NCBI GenBank assembly: GCA_028641055.1 | Contig: CM054057.1 | Location: 728,348,484 to 728,412,483, forward strand | Length of the DNA stretch: 64,000 nucleotides | Direction: 5' to 3' | DNA from: Alopecurus myosuroides | Taxonomy: Eukaryota; Streptophyta; Magnoliopsida; Poales; Poaceae | Shown: positions 8,957-19,643 of the stretch, one piece after another | Layout of the letters: each line of letters begins with the position of its first letter | Numbering within the stretch: position 1 is the stretch's first letter | Program-made: the position numbers and the translations under genes | The notes under the pieces: generated by a model | What the model was told of the DNA's origin: nothing | The model's input: only the letters and a program-made list of their open reading frames with translations | The model's database searches: none

Positions 8957-11900
8957 ATGGCTGCGGAAGGAAGCGTGGCGCTGGTACTCTGGCGTCTGGC
9001 GAGCCTTCTGCGCCACCCGCTCCTCGCGCCGGCGACTGGCGCTCCCCCAACACCACCGCAAAAGCATCAAGAGATGCAGCGGGAGGGATTGCTACCGGCG
9101 GAGGCGAAGAGAGCGCGTCCGCCTCGGGAAAAGAGAAGAGGTACCCAACCCTCAGTCGAATGAGCGCGTGGTCTTCGTGGACCACGTGACTCGAGGTCTT
9201 TCTTTCCCCTTCACCCTTTCTTCATCGGGCTGCTGTGTGCCTACGGCATACAGCTTCACGACCTTCCTCCGAACGCGATGCAGCACATTTCGTGCTTCAT
9301 CGTGCTTTGCGAGTGCTACCTCGCATTCGCCCGCATTGGGCGCTCTGGAAAGCGCTGTTCAAGATCCGGATCTTCCGCAAAAGGCCGCAGGTGGAGTCCG
9401 AGCCTGGCGAGCGACTTCGCACGGGTGGTTTCGGGATCCAGGCGCGCCAGGAGAACGCGTACTTCAACATGCACTTCATCGACTCCGCCCAAGGCTGGCG
9501 GAAGAAGTGGTTCTACGTCGTCGACAATAGCTCGGGTGGGCTCGTAGAGTTTCACCCATTCGCAGTTCTGTCGAGGCGCAATCTTGGCCACAAGATGTCA
9601 GCCGAGGAAATCCAGACGGTCACGCCCTTACTCGCAAGAGTAGCCGCTCTTCGAGACCAAACTTCGGGAGTCGTGCTCAACGGCTCCATCTGGCGAGCCT
9701 CTTCTTGAAGCGCAGATCCAGCCTCTTCAGCAGAGACCTTCCCCATGTGGGGAGTACCAGGGCTCAGAGGACCCCAGTCGAGTGAGCCGCGAAGAACTTT
9801 TCGAATGTGGAATTCGAGAAGAAGATAGCGGCAATCACTCGACTGAAGGTAGGGGAAGAATTCCCCGACTGCTCGGTTGCAGCTTCTCCGCTTCGAATCC
9901 TCCTCCAGCTGAGGTTAGTTTCCTGTCTTTGAGTTACTTTCATCTTCTGAATTTTTAGTCGATAAGATCTTTCTTGTTTTCTTGTCTTCGTAGAGTCTAG
10001 CCGTGGCGGATTGCTACCCGCCAGCTACGGGGAGCTGCTTCGGAGCAAGTGTCTAGTCAACCGACGGCCAGTGTCTAGTCACCAGGACGGCGCGGTTGAC
10101 ACCTCTCCAACGCTCCTCGAGCTCGGAGGACGATTCTTCGGACGACGTCGAAGACTCGAATGGCGCCCTCCCGAAACGTCGTCGGGTAGATGAAGACGAA
10201 GCCACTTCAAGGACAAATCCTTGGAAGCATCGCCTAGTCAAGCTCCTATCCATGTCACTCCACTCCAATCTCTTCCTCCTTCGGCTTCGTTTCCAGTGAT
10301 AGCAGCCGCTTGGAATGCGGATGCTCTGGATGATGATGAAGAAGATGATGAGTAAGTGTTTCTTCCTTGTTCTTTTGTAATGCCAGTCGACCAAACTCTA
10401 AATTCCGATATTGATGTTTTATCTTTCACTGCAGTCTGCAGGCGATCAGCCCGCGTAGGTTTGCTGCTAACGTTCCTCCCGAAAAGAGGAACAAAGCAAA
10501 GGACGCGGGTGAAACCCCCACTGCAGGCACCGTCCAGAACTCTCCCAGGGCAGCGCCTGATGCTGCGACTGTGGAGCGAGAACTCCCCAGCTCCGCCGCT
10601 AGGACTTCGGTCTCGAAGGAGGCGACGGACAGTTCTGCGGATCCTCTCTCCCGCGCTACCGGACAGGTAAACTTCTATCTCTTGGCCTTCAAGAATTTTT
10701 TTATCGGGTGCACGGCAGTGCTCCCGATGGGAGTAGCCCCCGAGGCTGTAGTCGATCGCGTGCGATCGGCTGCAGGCTCAAAGTTCTGTTCATCTTTTCT
10801 TCATGATTTTGCTTTTCTCGGGTGCACGGCAGTGCTCCCGATGGGAGTAGCCCCCGAGGCTGTAGTCGATTGTAAATAATCGGGTACAGGCTCCAATGTA
10901 ATCCTTCTAATTCTTCTATCTTCGTGCTTTTAATTTTTATCGGGTGCACGGCAGTGCTCCCGATGGGAGTAGCCCCCGAGGCTGTAGTCGATTGTAAATA
11001 ATCGGGTACAGGCTCAAATTTGATCTTTTTAACTCTTCCGTCTTCGCGCTTTTGCAGTCACTCGTTGATTCTCTTGCGGCGATTGGTCGCCGCGTCGTTC
11101 TCGCTGAATCGGATTGCAAGTCTCTTCGAGCAGACCGCAACCGACTCCGGACTGAAAACGATCTTCTCAAGGGTGAGCTATCGTTCCCCTGTCTTCCACA
11201 CTCCATTCATTCTAGAGTTTTTGACAAGCGTCTCTTTGCAGCTCGACTTGAATTTGCGGAATCCGAAAAGGTCAAATTTTTCTGAGCAGGTAACTGCTCG
11301 AGAAGCTGACTTGACGGCCATTCGACAAGAGCTAGAGACTTCCCGCATGCAGTCGGAAGACTTCAGACGACAGCTTGCGGACGCGCGGAAGTCCTTGAAG
11401 GAGTTAGAGAAACCGGTAGTAAGGCCGACAGCGAGCTTGTCGGTTCCTCCGTCCCCTTGCTGAGCGCTTCGCGGGTAAGCTTGATGGAATTTCGCGATTC
11501 TGATTCTTCACTTGGCTGTAGTTTGCTAAGTATTATTTTCTCCCTTCGCAGGTATTCTGGATGTTCCTCTAGAAATCCCTGGACTCCAGCGGGTGGATGT
11601 GGTAACCGATACGCTTGCCCAGCTTAAAAGGCACGCTGATGGAGTTTCTTCCATGGTCAGTGATGCTACCCAAGTGCTGGGGCAACTGTACGGTCGCCTC
11701 CTCGCCAAGGCCACTCCTGCACCTGCGCTCGATGATATGTTGAAGGTCTTCTCAGAAGGAAAGCTTCTGGATGCCTTTGCAGTCGCTCAATCGGAGGCTG
11801 GCGCGAAGACTGCGATTCAATTTGCTCTGGCGCACGGAGTCGAAGGGTTGGAGGAGGCTTACTCGTCCATTCCAGTCGATCCTTCCACGGCAAAAAGGTA

Positions 11901-12997
11901 CGCTCTCTCGTTTTGGCGAGCAAGCCGCCATTCTTGCTCGGAAGCTTTCTGAGATTTTTGCTCGGAAGAAGGGAGGGTCGACTGCTGCTAGTGGGAGTAC
12001 CAATGTAGCCTCGTAGCTTTTTATTTCTTTCCTTGAATGTAATGAACCTTGGGATGTATTCCCGTACTTTTGTTGGTCTTTAATCGAAGCATTGTGCTTT
12101 TGGAATTTAATCCTTTTGTTTGTACTCTGTCTCCCGATGGGAGTAGCCCCCAAGCGTTTAGTCAAATGTTCGACTAGAAACAACTCGAGTAGGGCATCTC
12201 ACTCCTTTCCTTGTACTTCTTCCAGGCGACTGTGTGTGCCGCGGAGTCATCGGTGGACGTGGTAATCCAGTAAATCCACTTGTGGCTGCCGTGGGCACTT
12301 TCGCTGGCCTTCGTGATAAGGTTCAGGAGGGTGAGCGTAGACTGAAAGCGCTGCGCGGGGTAGCTGATGTGGCGATATCCAAACAGAGATTGGCAGCTGA
12401 GCGCGAGCAATTTCTGATGGATGAACTGTATTCGATTGCAAGGGAGTTACTATGTAAGTAGTGTAGCCCCCATGCTATTTTCCTCCCCTCTGCTTCTTAC
12501 CTGACTAAGTGCGCTTGCTCTTTAGTTGTGAGACCAGATGACAGAGAGGAGAAGCAGTGGGTGGAAAACCTCATTCATCAAGAAGCTAACAACACAAAAC
12601 CTCATGCGAGTAATTTCTGGTCTGATCGCAGTCGAGGTTTTGTGATGGCTACCTTGAAATTTCGAGTCCGCCAGGCGAGAATTCTCGTGAGTTCTTTCCA
12701 CGAAGTCCTGGTTGCGGTGAATGCTGCTTTTATCCACTCGAGAGGGTCCCGAAGACTGGAGTTATCTTCTCAGGCTGTTTGGACGAGAAGGGAGGTTCGC
12801 ACGTGCGTACGCAAACAAATGATGCGGCGCGGTTGTGGCTCTCGTTTGTCCGAATATGGCATCCTGAGATAGATTTGAACTCCGTAGCTCGGCGCCCAAA
12901 TTATGCAATCGAAGACATCACACCGTTTTATGATGCTGTACGCCCTGCAGCCGAGAAGATTATCCAAATGACCTCTGAAGAGGTAGATAGGTCTTAG
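8957..12997 (+). pseudogene. Antisense extra ORF of element B, multi-exon, putative gypsy-type transposon (Transposase_28-like) domain plus coiled coil
   Basis: Coding pieces run opposite to gag-pol. The pieces around 9140-9700 carry FVDHVTRGLSFPF, then GIQLHDLPPNAMQHISCFIV, PHWALWKALFKIRIF, and GFGIQARQ with GWRKKWFYV. Together these match the plant domain called Transposase_28 or 'putative gypsy type transposon'. Two frame changes split it (about 9210 and 9325). Downstream are an acidic linker (about 10090-10350), a long intron with repeats, a coiled coil (11052-11170, 11290-11420), a helical block (11540-11900), and a C-terminal piece ending at TAG 12995-12997. GT...AG introns are plausible (e.g. 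11173-11241). The function is unknown; no nuclease motif is visible. The domain is shared with the extra ORF of element H. Confidence 0.75.
10705..11055 (+). repeat. Three tandem intronic units with hairpins in the element B aORF
   Basis: Units start at 10705, 10819 and 10941 (114 and 122 bp apart) with CGGGTGCACGGCAGTGCTCC. Each has a CTCCCGATGGGAG hairpin, then TAGCCCCCGAG, then a second hairpin whose stem is CGATC/GATCG in unit 1 and CGATT/AATCG in units 2 and 3. The last unit runs into GCTTTTGCAG, a 3' splice site. A fourth partial unit is at 12131-12175. Confidence 0.8.
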
Positions 12998-13330
12998 CGA
13001 CTGAGAATGCTCAGCGGTTTGACTGATTATCGGATGTGAATATCCTGTAAAAATGTTTATAGTTTGTAAAAACTGTTTGTAAGGTATGTAACCTTGTTTT
13101 TGATGATATTTCTTTGTGATGCTTAGTTTTAGGTGTAGCCCCCGTGTATTTAATGGGTGTGTACCTGTAACTTTTTAGCATGTAATCGACTGGAAATCTG
13201 TCGGGTAAATATGATGAGGAAATCATGTATTTCATTGCGATGACTGAGAAGTCATGTGTTCGAGCTACAAGATTGGCTAGCATAGCCTTATTGTTGCAAA
13301 ACAAGTAAACCTAGGGTAGAATTTGCGCAG
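12998..13330. other. Element B spacer between convergent aORF and integrase ends
   Basis: AT-rich 3' untranslated DNA of the two convergent genes. It contains another TAGCCCCC at 13136. No gene seen. Confidence 0.5.
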
Positions 13331-13813
13331 TTGCGCGATGTTCCATGGATTGGAATAGATGCCTCCGGTCTCAGGATTCTTCAATCGATAGGCTCCTCCT
13401 GGATCACTTCGTGTACGATGAAGGGTCCTTCCCAAGGTGGTTCGAGCTTGTGTCCTTCCTTTTGCTTCAGCCGCAACACCAAGTCGCCTACCACGAATGA
13501 CCTGTGGCGTATGCGTCGACTGTGGTAATTGCGTAGTGATTGTTGATAGACCGCGGATCTTGCGAGTGCAATGTCCCGAATTTCGTCGAGTGCATCCATA
13601 TCTTCTGCAAGTGCTTTGTTGGAGGTTTCTTCGCTGTAGGCTACAACTCGTGGGGCGCTGAATCGGACCTCCTCGGGAAGGACGGCTTCTGCCCCGTATA
13701 CCATGAAAAATGTGTGTATTGCGTTGATCGATTGGAGTTGTGCGGAGGCTCCAAAGTACGGAGGGTAACTCCTCTGCCCAATGTCCCGCAGCGGGATGTA
13801 GACGATCTAGCAA
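13331..13813 (-). pseudogene. Element B integrase C-terminal part
   Basis: Continues the integrase after its catalytic Glu. A first piece (about 13800-13710) reads AEELPSVLWSLRTTP. After a frame change, 13704-13381 reads MVYGAEAVLPEEVRF and ends in PPWEGPFIVHEV, the GPY/F-like module that ends Ty3/gypsy integrases. At least one frameshift separates these from the core. Confidence 0.8.
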
Positions 13814-15396
13814 TCTCTTTTGATGCCAGCCGAAACTAAGCCGTTGGATCTTTCGACTTGGCCGTTTGTTTGCGGATGGGCAACCGAAGCAAACTTGAAA
13901 TTGATTCCTTTCTCCTCGCAGAACTGTTGTGTTTCCTTTGCGGTGAAGTTTGTACCATTGTCTGTAATGATGTCATGTGGTACACCGAATCTACATACTA
14001 TGGAGTCGAGAAACTTGATGGCGCATTGGGCGCTAGCCGAAGTCACTGGCATAGCTTCGATCCATTTGGTAAATTTGTCGACTGCGACCAGCAAATGTGT
14101 GTATCCTCCTGGTGTGGATTTGCGTAGTGGTCCAACCATGTCTAGCCCCCATTGCGCAAAGGGCCAGGCGATGGGTATCATATGCAGCTCTGTGGCGGGT
14201 GCGTGCGGCTTTGGTGAGAATCGTTGGCAGGCGTCGCATCTATCGACCAGGTTTTTTGCATCGTTGGCTGCTGTTAGCCAGTAGAATCCTGCTCGAAAGG
14301 CTTTTCCCAGTATTGCTTTCCAGCTAGCATGATGTCCGCAATCACCCTGGTGTATGTCCCGGAGTAATTCCTTGCCGTCTTCGGGTGCGATGCAGCGCTG
14401 GAGTATGCCCGAGATGCTTTGTTTGTACAATTCTCCATTAACCACCCGAAAAGATTTGCTACGCCTGATTAGCTGTCGAGCCTCACGTGGATCGGCTGGG
14501 AGCTGTTTGTTGAGCAGGTAGTCGAGATATTTCTGCGTCCAGATTGGCTCGACCAGAAAAACCTGCCGTGATATGTTATGAGTTAGCTCGAGAAGCGCGA
14601 TTTGCGGGCTGACCTCTGTTTCTTGTGCTGCGGGTGTCTCTACGGCTTTCTTTACTTTGACTGATCTCTTAATCATCCGCTCGAAATATATCCCTGGCGG
14701 TATGGGTGTATTTGTGGAACCCATGTTGGCCAGTCTATCCGCCTCTTCGTTACTGGATCTTGCAATATGCTTCAACTCGCATCCTTTGAAGCTTCCTTCG
14801 AGTAGATTATACATGTCGCGGTACGCGATCATGTTTTCAGCAATAGCATCGCATTCTTTCATTGTTTGTTGCACTATGAGATTGGAATCGCCATAAATCA
14901 TCAATCGGGTAGCTCCACAAGCAATCGCCATCTTCATCCCGTGCAACAGTGCTTCATATTCTGCGTCGTTGTTCGATGCTGGATCATCTGGTGGAAAGTC
15001 TAGTCGCAGGACGTATTGCAGTTTGTCTCCACGAGGTGAAATAAGAACGATTCCAGCTCCTGCTCCTTCGTTTCTTTTGGACCCGTCAAAGTACATGATC
15101 CAATTGCTCGTATCCTCGGGTGGCCCGGGTGTTTGTAGCTCTGTCCATTCGCTGATGAATTCCACGAGAACTTGGGATTTGACTGCATTGCGTCCTGCAT
15201 AGGTGATATCCCAAGCGCCCAACTCGATGCTCCACTTCGCTATTCTTCCGGATGCCATAGGGTTGTTCATGATTGTCCCGAGTGACGCATCATTAACCAC
15301 TGTAATGGCGTGTTCCTGGAAGTAATGTTTGAGCTTTCGGGCTGTGAGGACAACTCCGTATGCAAGCTTCTGGTAATGAGATATCGCTGCTTGCAT
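13807..15396 (-). CDS. Element B second (archaeal-type) RNase H and integrase core
   Basis: An uninterrupted 529-codon frame. The first 70 residues are the end of the RT-linked RNase H. Residues about 97-230 form an additional RNase H with WIMYFDGSKRNEGAG, NNDAEYEALLHG, IYGDSNLIVQQ and NEEADRLANMG, carrying the acidic active-site positions. This second RNase H is an established feature of the Tat lineage. From about residue 345 comes the integrase: an HHCC zinc finger (HQGDCGHH through CDACQ), then the DDE core seen at WGLDMVGPL, TDNGTNF and HPQTNGQVERSNG. It acts in reverse transcription and insertion of element DNA. It is the longest intact pol piece in the window. Confidence 0.93.
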   Translation of the reverse strand: MQAAISHYQKLAYGVVLTARKLKHYFQEHAITVVNDASLGTIMNNPMASGRIAKWSIELGAWDITYAGRNAVKSQVLVEFISEWTELQTPGPPEDTSNWIMYFDGSKRNEGAGAGIVLISPRGDKLQYVLRLDFPPDDPASNNDAEYEALLHGMKMAIACGATRLMIYGDSNLIVQQTMKECDAIAENMIAYRDMYNLLEGSFKGCELKHIARSSNEEADRLANMGSTNTPIPPGIYFERMIKRSVKVKKAVETPAAQETEVSPQIALLELTHNISRQVFLVEPIWTQKYLDYLLNKQLPADPREARQLIRRSKSFRVVNGELYKQSISGILQRCIAPEDGKELLRDIHQGDCGHHASWKAILGKAFRAGFYWLTAANDAKNLVDRCDACQRFSPKPHAPATELHMIPIAWPFAQWGLDMVGPLRKSTPGGYTHLLVAVDKFTKWIEAMPVTSASAQCAIKFLDSIVCRFGVPHDIITDNGTNFTAKETQQFCEEKGINFKFASVAHPQTNGQVERSNGLVSAGIKRDC

Positions 15397-15872
15397 GGCG
15401 AGAGCACTTCGCTGATGTAATATATTGGGCGCTGGACTCCGTATGCCTTGCCATCTTCAGGTCGTTCGACTACGAGTGCAGTGCTGATGACTTGGTTTGT
15501 GGCGGCTAAATAGAGAAGAAGTGGCTCCCTTTCTTGTGGTGTTGCGAGAATGCGCCTGCTTTGCAGCGACCGTTTTAAGTCTGCGAATGCTTGTTTGGCT
15601 TCGGGTGTCCACTCGAATTTGTCCGTCTTCTTCAGTAGCTTGTAGAAGGGTAACGCCTGCTCTCCCAATCGTGCGATGAATCTGCTTAGGGCGGCCAATC
15701 GCCCTGCGAGCTGCTGGACTCCGCGTAGATTGGTAGGCTCCTTCATGGTGAGGATGGCTTGTATTTTCTCCGGATTGGCCTCAATGCCTCTGGCGGATAC
15801 CAGGTATCCTAGGAGTTTTCCTGCGGGACGCCGAAAACGCATTTTGTCGGTTGAGCTTGATCCGATATGCAT
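15267..15872 (-). pseudogene. Element B RT thumb and RT-linked RNase H
   Basis: GKLLGYLVSARGIEANPEKI opens the thumb/connection, followed by LRGVQQLAGRLAALSRFI and the RNase H start (QVISTALVVERPEDGKAYGVQRPIYYISEVL after a short linker, in two stretches). It is offset in frame from both the RT palm upstream and the frame at 15396-13807 downstream, so two single-base shifts are needed. Homology is clear throughout. Confidence 0.85.
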
Positions 15873-16540
15873 TAAGGGCGTCGAATGTTTCTTTAATGTC
15901 TTCGAGGAGTGTGTCCTCTACTCGAGTTTTGATGACGATGTCGTCGACGTATACTTGTACGTTCTTGCCAATGAGATTGGCAAGGCATCTCTGCATGCAA
16001 CGTTGATATGTTGCGCCTGCGTTCTTCAGCCCGAAGGGCATTGTCGTGTAGCAGTATACACCGTGTGGTGTGATGAATGCCGTCTTCTCTTCGTCTTCCT
16101 TTTTCATTCGGATCTGGTTGTATCCCGAGTAGGCGTCCAGGAAGAGACGTTGGCAACCCGCTGTGGAGTCCACGATCTGGTCGATTCGTGGTAGAGGAAA
16201 GTTGTCCTTGGGGCAGTGCTTGTTTAGTGACGTGTAGTCGATGCACACCCGAAGGATATCCGTGTTCTTCTTGGGGACCAGCGCCGGATTTGCCAACCAG
16301 GTGGATATCTTGATCTCTCTAATAAAGTTGGCGGCTAGCAGCCTATTTACTTCTTCTCCCAGCGCCTTTTGCTTGGGTTCTGAAAATCGTCGAGTCGTCT
16401 GTTTGATGGCTTGGCGTTAGGAAAGACTTCGAGTGAGTGCTCGGCAAACTCCCTGGGTATACCTGGCATATCTGAGGGCTGCCAGGCGAAAATCTCCCAG
16501 TACTCACGGAGGAGTTTGACGAGCGCGCTTTCCTATGCTG
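15781..16540 (-). pseudogene. Element B reverse transcriptase fingers and palm
   Basis: The upstream piece (about 16530-16345) reads EYWEIFAWQPSDMPGIPREF before the frame shifts. From 16296 a 171-codon frame gives the palm: VCIDYTSLNKHCPKDNFPLP, the first catalytic Asp in LFLDAYSGYNQI (residue 54), TMPFGLKNAGATYQR, and the YVDD box (residues 116-119, about 15951-15940). Catalytic residues are all present. The frame is lost again just after NAFSASRRK. Confidence 0.9.
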
Positions 16541-17223
16541 GCGAGAGGGTTGTGGAAACCATCGCGGTTTTGGCGGAATCCGTCGGGTGCACTTGGTGCT
16601 TGCGAGTGTCGCTGTTGGCGCTGAATTCCAGTTCAGGCGCGTTTTTCTTCGTGAGGGGCATGACGGAGTGGTCCGTGGTTTTTGCCAGCTCTTGTAGTTC
16701 TTCTTGCATCCCGAAAGATTTCGCGATCTCATTAAATTCTATGTCGCACTTATCCGATTTTTGGAAGTCTCCGTCAATGGTGATCACACCGTATTCGCCA
16801 GGTAGCTTGAGCTTCAAGTATGCGTAATGTGGTACGGCCATGAATTTGGCGAACGCTGTTCGACCAAGAATGGCGTGGTACTGTGAGGGCCAATCGACGA
16901 CTTCGAAGTCCAGGAATTCCCTTCTGTAGTTGCGTGGGGAGCCCAGTACAACTTCAAGGTTGATTGTTCCGAGTGGACGTATTGCCTTGCCCGGAACTAT
17001 CCCGTGGAAGGATGTTTCTGATTCCGTTAGGCCGTCCAGGTTTTTGTTCATTCGACGGAGTGTATCCGCGTAGATGATGTTGATGCCGCTGCACCGTCCA
17101 TGAATACGCGGGCCAGGTCATAGTTGCCAATTTGAGCTTGAATGACAAGGGCGGCGTGTCCTGGTCGATAGACTCGTGGCGGGTGGTCTTCTTTCGAGAA
17201 CGTGATTGGCTGCTCGGCCATCT
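16541..17223 (-). pseudogene. Element B aspartic protease
   Basis: ALVIQAQIGNYDLARVFMDG leads into the active site (Asp-Gly near 17100). A frame change falls inside the catalytic loop at about 17090. The domain then continues from 17051 as MNKNLDGLTESETSFHG and shows HAILGRTAFAKFMAVPHYAYL, typical of Tat/Athila proteases. The break at the active site is a single-base length change, the same kind that separates the two LTRs of B, so it may not be biological. Confidence 0.82.
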
Positions 17224-17658
17224 TCAGGTACTCGGGCTTCGTTGGTGGCGTCTGCACTGCCATGCATATTTGTCTCGAGTTAGTTTTTTGAGCTCTGCGA
17301 GAGGGGCATCCTTCTGTATCATCCCGAGGAGTTGTCCGTGCGAGTCGGGTATGTATTTGCTCCCGTGTTTTGTTGTTGTGTGTGCTGGCAATGCGGCGAG
17401 TGCCATGTTTGGGTTGGCCGTGGTGGAGGTGGTGGCGGTGGTAGCTGAATTGTTGTCCGCCTCCTGGTAGTGGTGGATAGTTTTGGGTGGAAGCGAAATT
17501 TTCTTGGCGAGCGCGTCCGAGATTTCGATGAACTTTCGGCAATCCTTGAGAAGGTGTGTTGCCTTAGTCTTGCCCGTGCGCTTGTCTGTGAACAGATGTA
17601 GCGAGCAGTACGCATCGAGGTCTTCCTCGGTGATTTTTCTTCTACCTTTGGTCTCCAT
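17224..17658 (-). pseudogene. Element B gag C-terminal part with zinc-binding-like motif
   Basis: The frame at 17658-17224 begins KITEEDLDAYCSLHLF and includes a Cys/His pattern (YCSLH ... THLLKDC) that corresponds to the degenerate single zinc motif of Tat gag, followed by a Thr/Asn/Ala linker. It probably shifts frame once relative to the gag core. Confidence 0.7.
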
Positions 17659-18415
17659 TCGCGACTTCCACGACGACCGAGTCGCGACTTCGCGTGAATT
17701 CTGCTGCCACTAGTTCTTCTCTATCCTCGTGGTCGTAATATTTTCTTCTCTTTCTTCGCCCATGACGGTCTTCGTCGTGCGTGGGCGATGATGTTCTTTC
17801 ATTGCGTACTGCGTCTTCTCCATTGGCCCATTTTTCGGCTATGACCATGAGCTCCCCTATGGTTTTGGGCGCAGCTCTGCCGAGTTCTTCTCGAAACGCG
17901 GTTCTTCTTGCTCCTTTGGCGAAGGCCTCAATCGCCACTTCTTCAGAGATTGTCCCTGCGGTGTTCCTGAGCGTGTTCCACCGCTGGATGTATTCTCGTG
18001 TGGATTCACCACTTTTCTGTTTGCAAGCTCGTAGTTCTTCGATTGTAGCTGGCCTTTTGTAGGTCGACTGGAAGTTTTTGCAGAAATCGCGATGCAGGTC
18101 GTCCCACGATGCGTAGCAAGATCGTGGTCTCCTCTCCAGCCAGCTGCGGGCCGCTCCGGCTAGGTGCAAATTGAGGTATTGCATGGCCGTGTTCTTGTTA
18201 CCACGTTGGCATTTTACTGCCGTGAGGTAGTCGCTTAACCACTGGGAGGGCTCGAGTGAGCCATCGTATTTTGTCACCTCTGAGCTGAGCTTGAATCTCT
18301 TGGGTAGAGGTGCTTCGCGAATACTACGAGCAAAACAAAGTGCTCCGCAGGTTTCGTAGTCCGAAGACCCGGATGAGGAGCGTTCGCGATATCGTGAAGC
18401 CCTTGCTTTATCCAC
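17642..18415 (-). CDS. Element B gag core (retrotransposon gag domain)
   Basis: A 257-codon open frame. Residues 38-190 match the plant retrotransposon gag fold: FKLSSEVTKYDGSLEPSQWL, YLNLHLAGAARSWLERRP, SWDDLHRDFCKNFQ, and STREYIQRWNTLRN. This capsid-like protein packages element RNA. A basic tail (RRKRRKYYDHED) follows. The upstream coding part is in another frame, so the visible ATG (18415) is probably not the native start. Confidence 0.9.
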   Translation of the reverse strand: MDKARASRYRERSSSGSSDYETCGALCFARSIREAPLPKRFKLSSEVTKYDGSLEPSQWLSDYLTAVKCQRGNKNTAMQYLNLHLAGAARSWLERRPRSCYASWDDLHRDFCKNFQSTYKRPATIEELRACKQKSGESTREYIQRWNTLRNTAGTISEEVAIEAFAKGARRTAFREELGRAAPKTIGELMVIAEKWANGEDAVRNERTSSPTHDEDRHGRRKRRKYYDHEDREELVAAEFTRSRDSVVVEVANGDQR

Positions 18416-18801
18416 CTTCTTCTGGGCGAGATCGGATCGCGCGTCGTACCCGACCGGTCACGGTCGCTATCTTTTCTTGGTTCCTTGCTTCGTTTTCTCG
18501 AGCGGCTGCTGTAGTGCCGCGAATCTTTGTCTCTCGGGCTGTCGTCGCTGCTGCTTCGACTATCGCCGCGGCGTCGAGCCTCTTTTCCTCGGCCGCGACG
18601 CGGCGATTTATCCTTTCTCGGAGAGGAGCTCCTGTGCCTGCGGGGCGTATCTTTGTCTTTGTCCTTCTCCTGTCGCGCCTTCTCCAGTTGTTCCTTGCGA
18701 TCGTGGGAGGCGAGTTTCGCGGCTGCCAGCCCTAGACCCTTGCGGATATGCTTGTATTGTTCCACCCGAGGATCGCTGTCCGTCGGCTGGTTCATCTGCA
18801 T
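18416..18801 (-). pseudogene. Element B gag SR-rich linker
   Basis: Strongly basic Arg/Ser/Asp/Lys-rich stretch (EKDKDKDTPRRHRSSS, RSRKRSKEPRKDSDRDR) preceding the gag core. It resembles the RNA-binding linkers of large Tat gag proteins. A frameshift near 18410 separates it from the core. Confidence 0.65.
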
Positions 18802-18815
18802 GTAGGTTGCTGCGG

Positions 18816-19460
18816 CTAGAATCGCAGCGGCTGAGTTTGCGGGTAGACGTTGCCATCATCGTCAACCCTCATGAAAGAAGACGTGGTAGACCTGTTGGTC
18901 CCAGCCATAGATTCGTGGTCCCTCGTCGACGCTGCGGGTCCTTTTCCCCCGGGTCGGGTACCGACCGAAGGTGCAAGGGACAGCTCGGCTCGACGTAGGC
19001 TTGACTCATCCGCCGCTCTCCTGCGACGGGCTAGATCCGCTCGAGCATCCTTGATGTTTGAGGCCGCTCTCACTAGGTGATAGTGGTAGGCGGTTAGGTC
19101 TTCCTGCGTGGCACCTGCTGCAGGTGGCTGACTCTTTCGCATGGATTCCTTGGCTCTTTTCCAGGCTTCCCGCGAGACGCCGATTAGATCGCGCTCGGTT
19201 GCGCTATATTCAGTTTCCGAGGGCTGTTCCGACCCTGCCATGCAGACTTGGGCCAGTCGTGGTCCGTGTGTCCTAGGCGCAGATCGGGAAGCTCTTCGCT
19301 CCCGAGAGGGTTCCTCTGTTAGAGTGCGTGGTAGTCGATCGTGTTGAAGCGGATGGACTCGCCGCTTTCTCCATAGGGAAGCGTGAGTTGACGGCTCCAG
19401 ATTCGGGTTCAGATTCATCCGAGAAGTGGAGGATTCCGTCTCTGTTCGCCATGAAGTTGA
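18816..19460 (-). pseudogene. Element B gag N-terminal leader
   Basis: Starts plausibly at MANRDGILHFSDESEPES (about 19452). After a frame change near 19280 it continues as ERDLIGVSREAWKRAKESMR and a helical, Arg-rich block (RAASNIKDARADLARRRRAADE). It then reads MRVDDDGNVYPQTQPLRF, ending at 18816. Confidence 0.65.
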
Positions 19461-19643
19461 AACTTCCGAACGTCAGGGTGACGCTCTTCTCCAGATCCTC
19501 GAAACCGGGCGTGATTCCGGCGAGTGAGGCGTGACTATGACGGATCCGATCCGTACAGGATTGTTCGGAGCCGTAGTCGATGGTTTCCAACGGGAGTTGG
19601 AGGTCGATGAAGCCGAAGATGCCGGTGATCCAGCGCCCGCGTT
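19461..19643 (-). other. Element B 5' untranslated leader
   Basis: Short leader between PBS and the probable gag ATG, open in one frame but without recognisable domain. Confidence 0.5.

Noticed and set aside
10705..11055. CRISPR-like array
   Set aside because: Three units of about 114-122 bp with near-identical sequence throughout, in a plant retrotransposon intron; no repeat-spacer structure.
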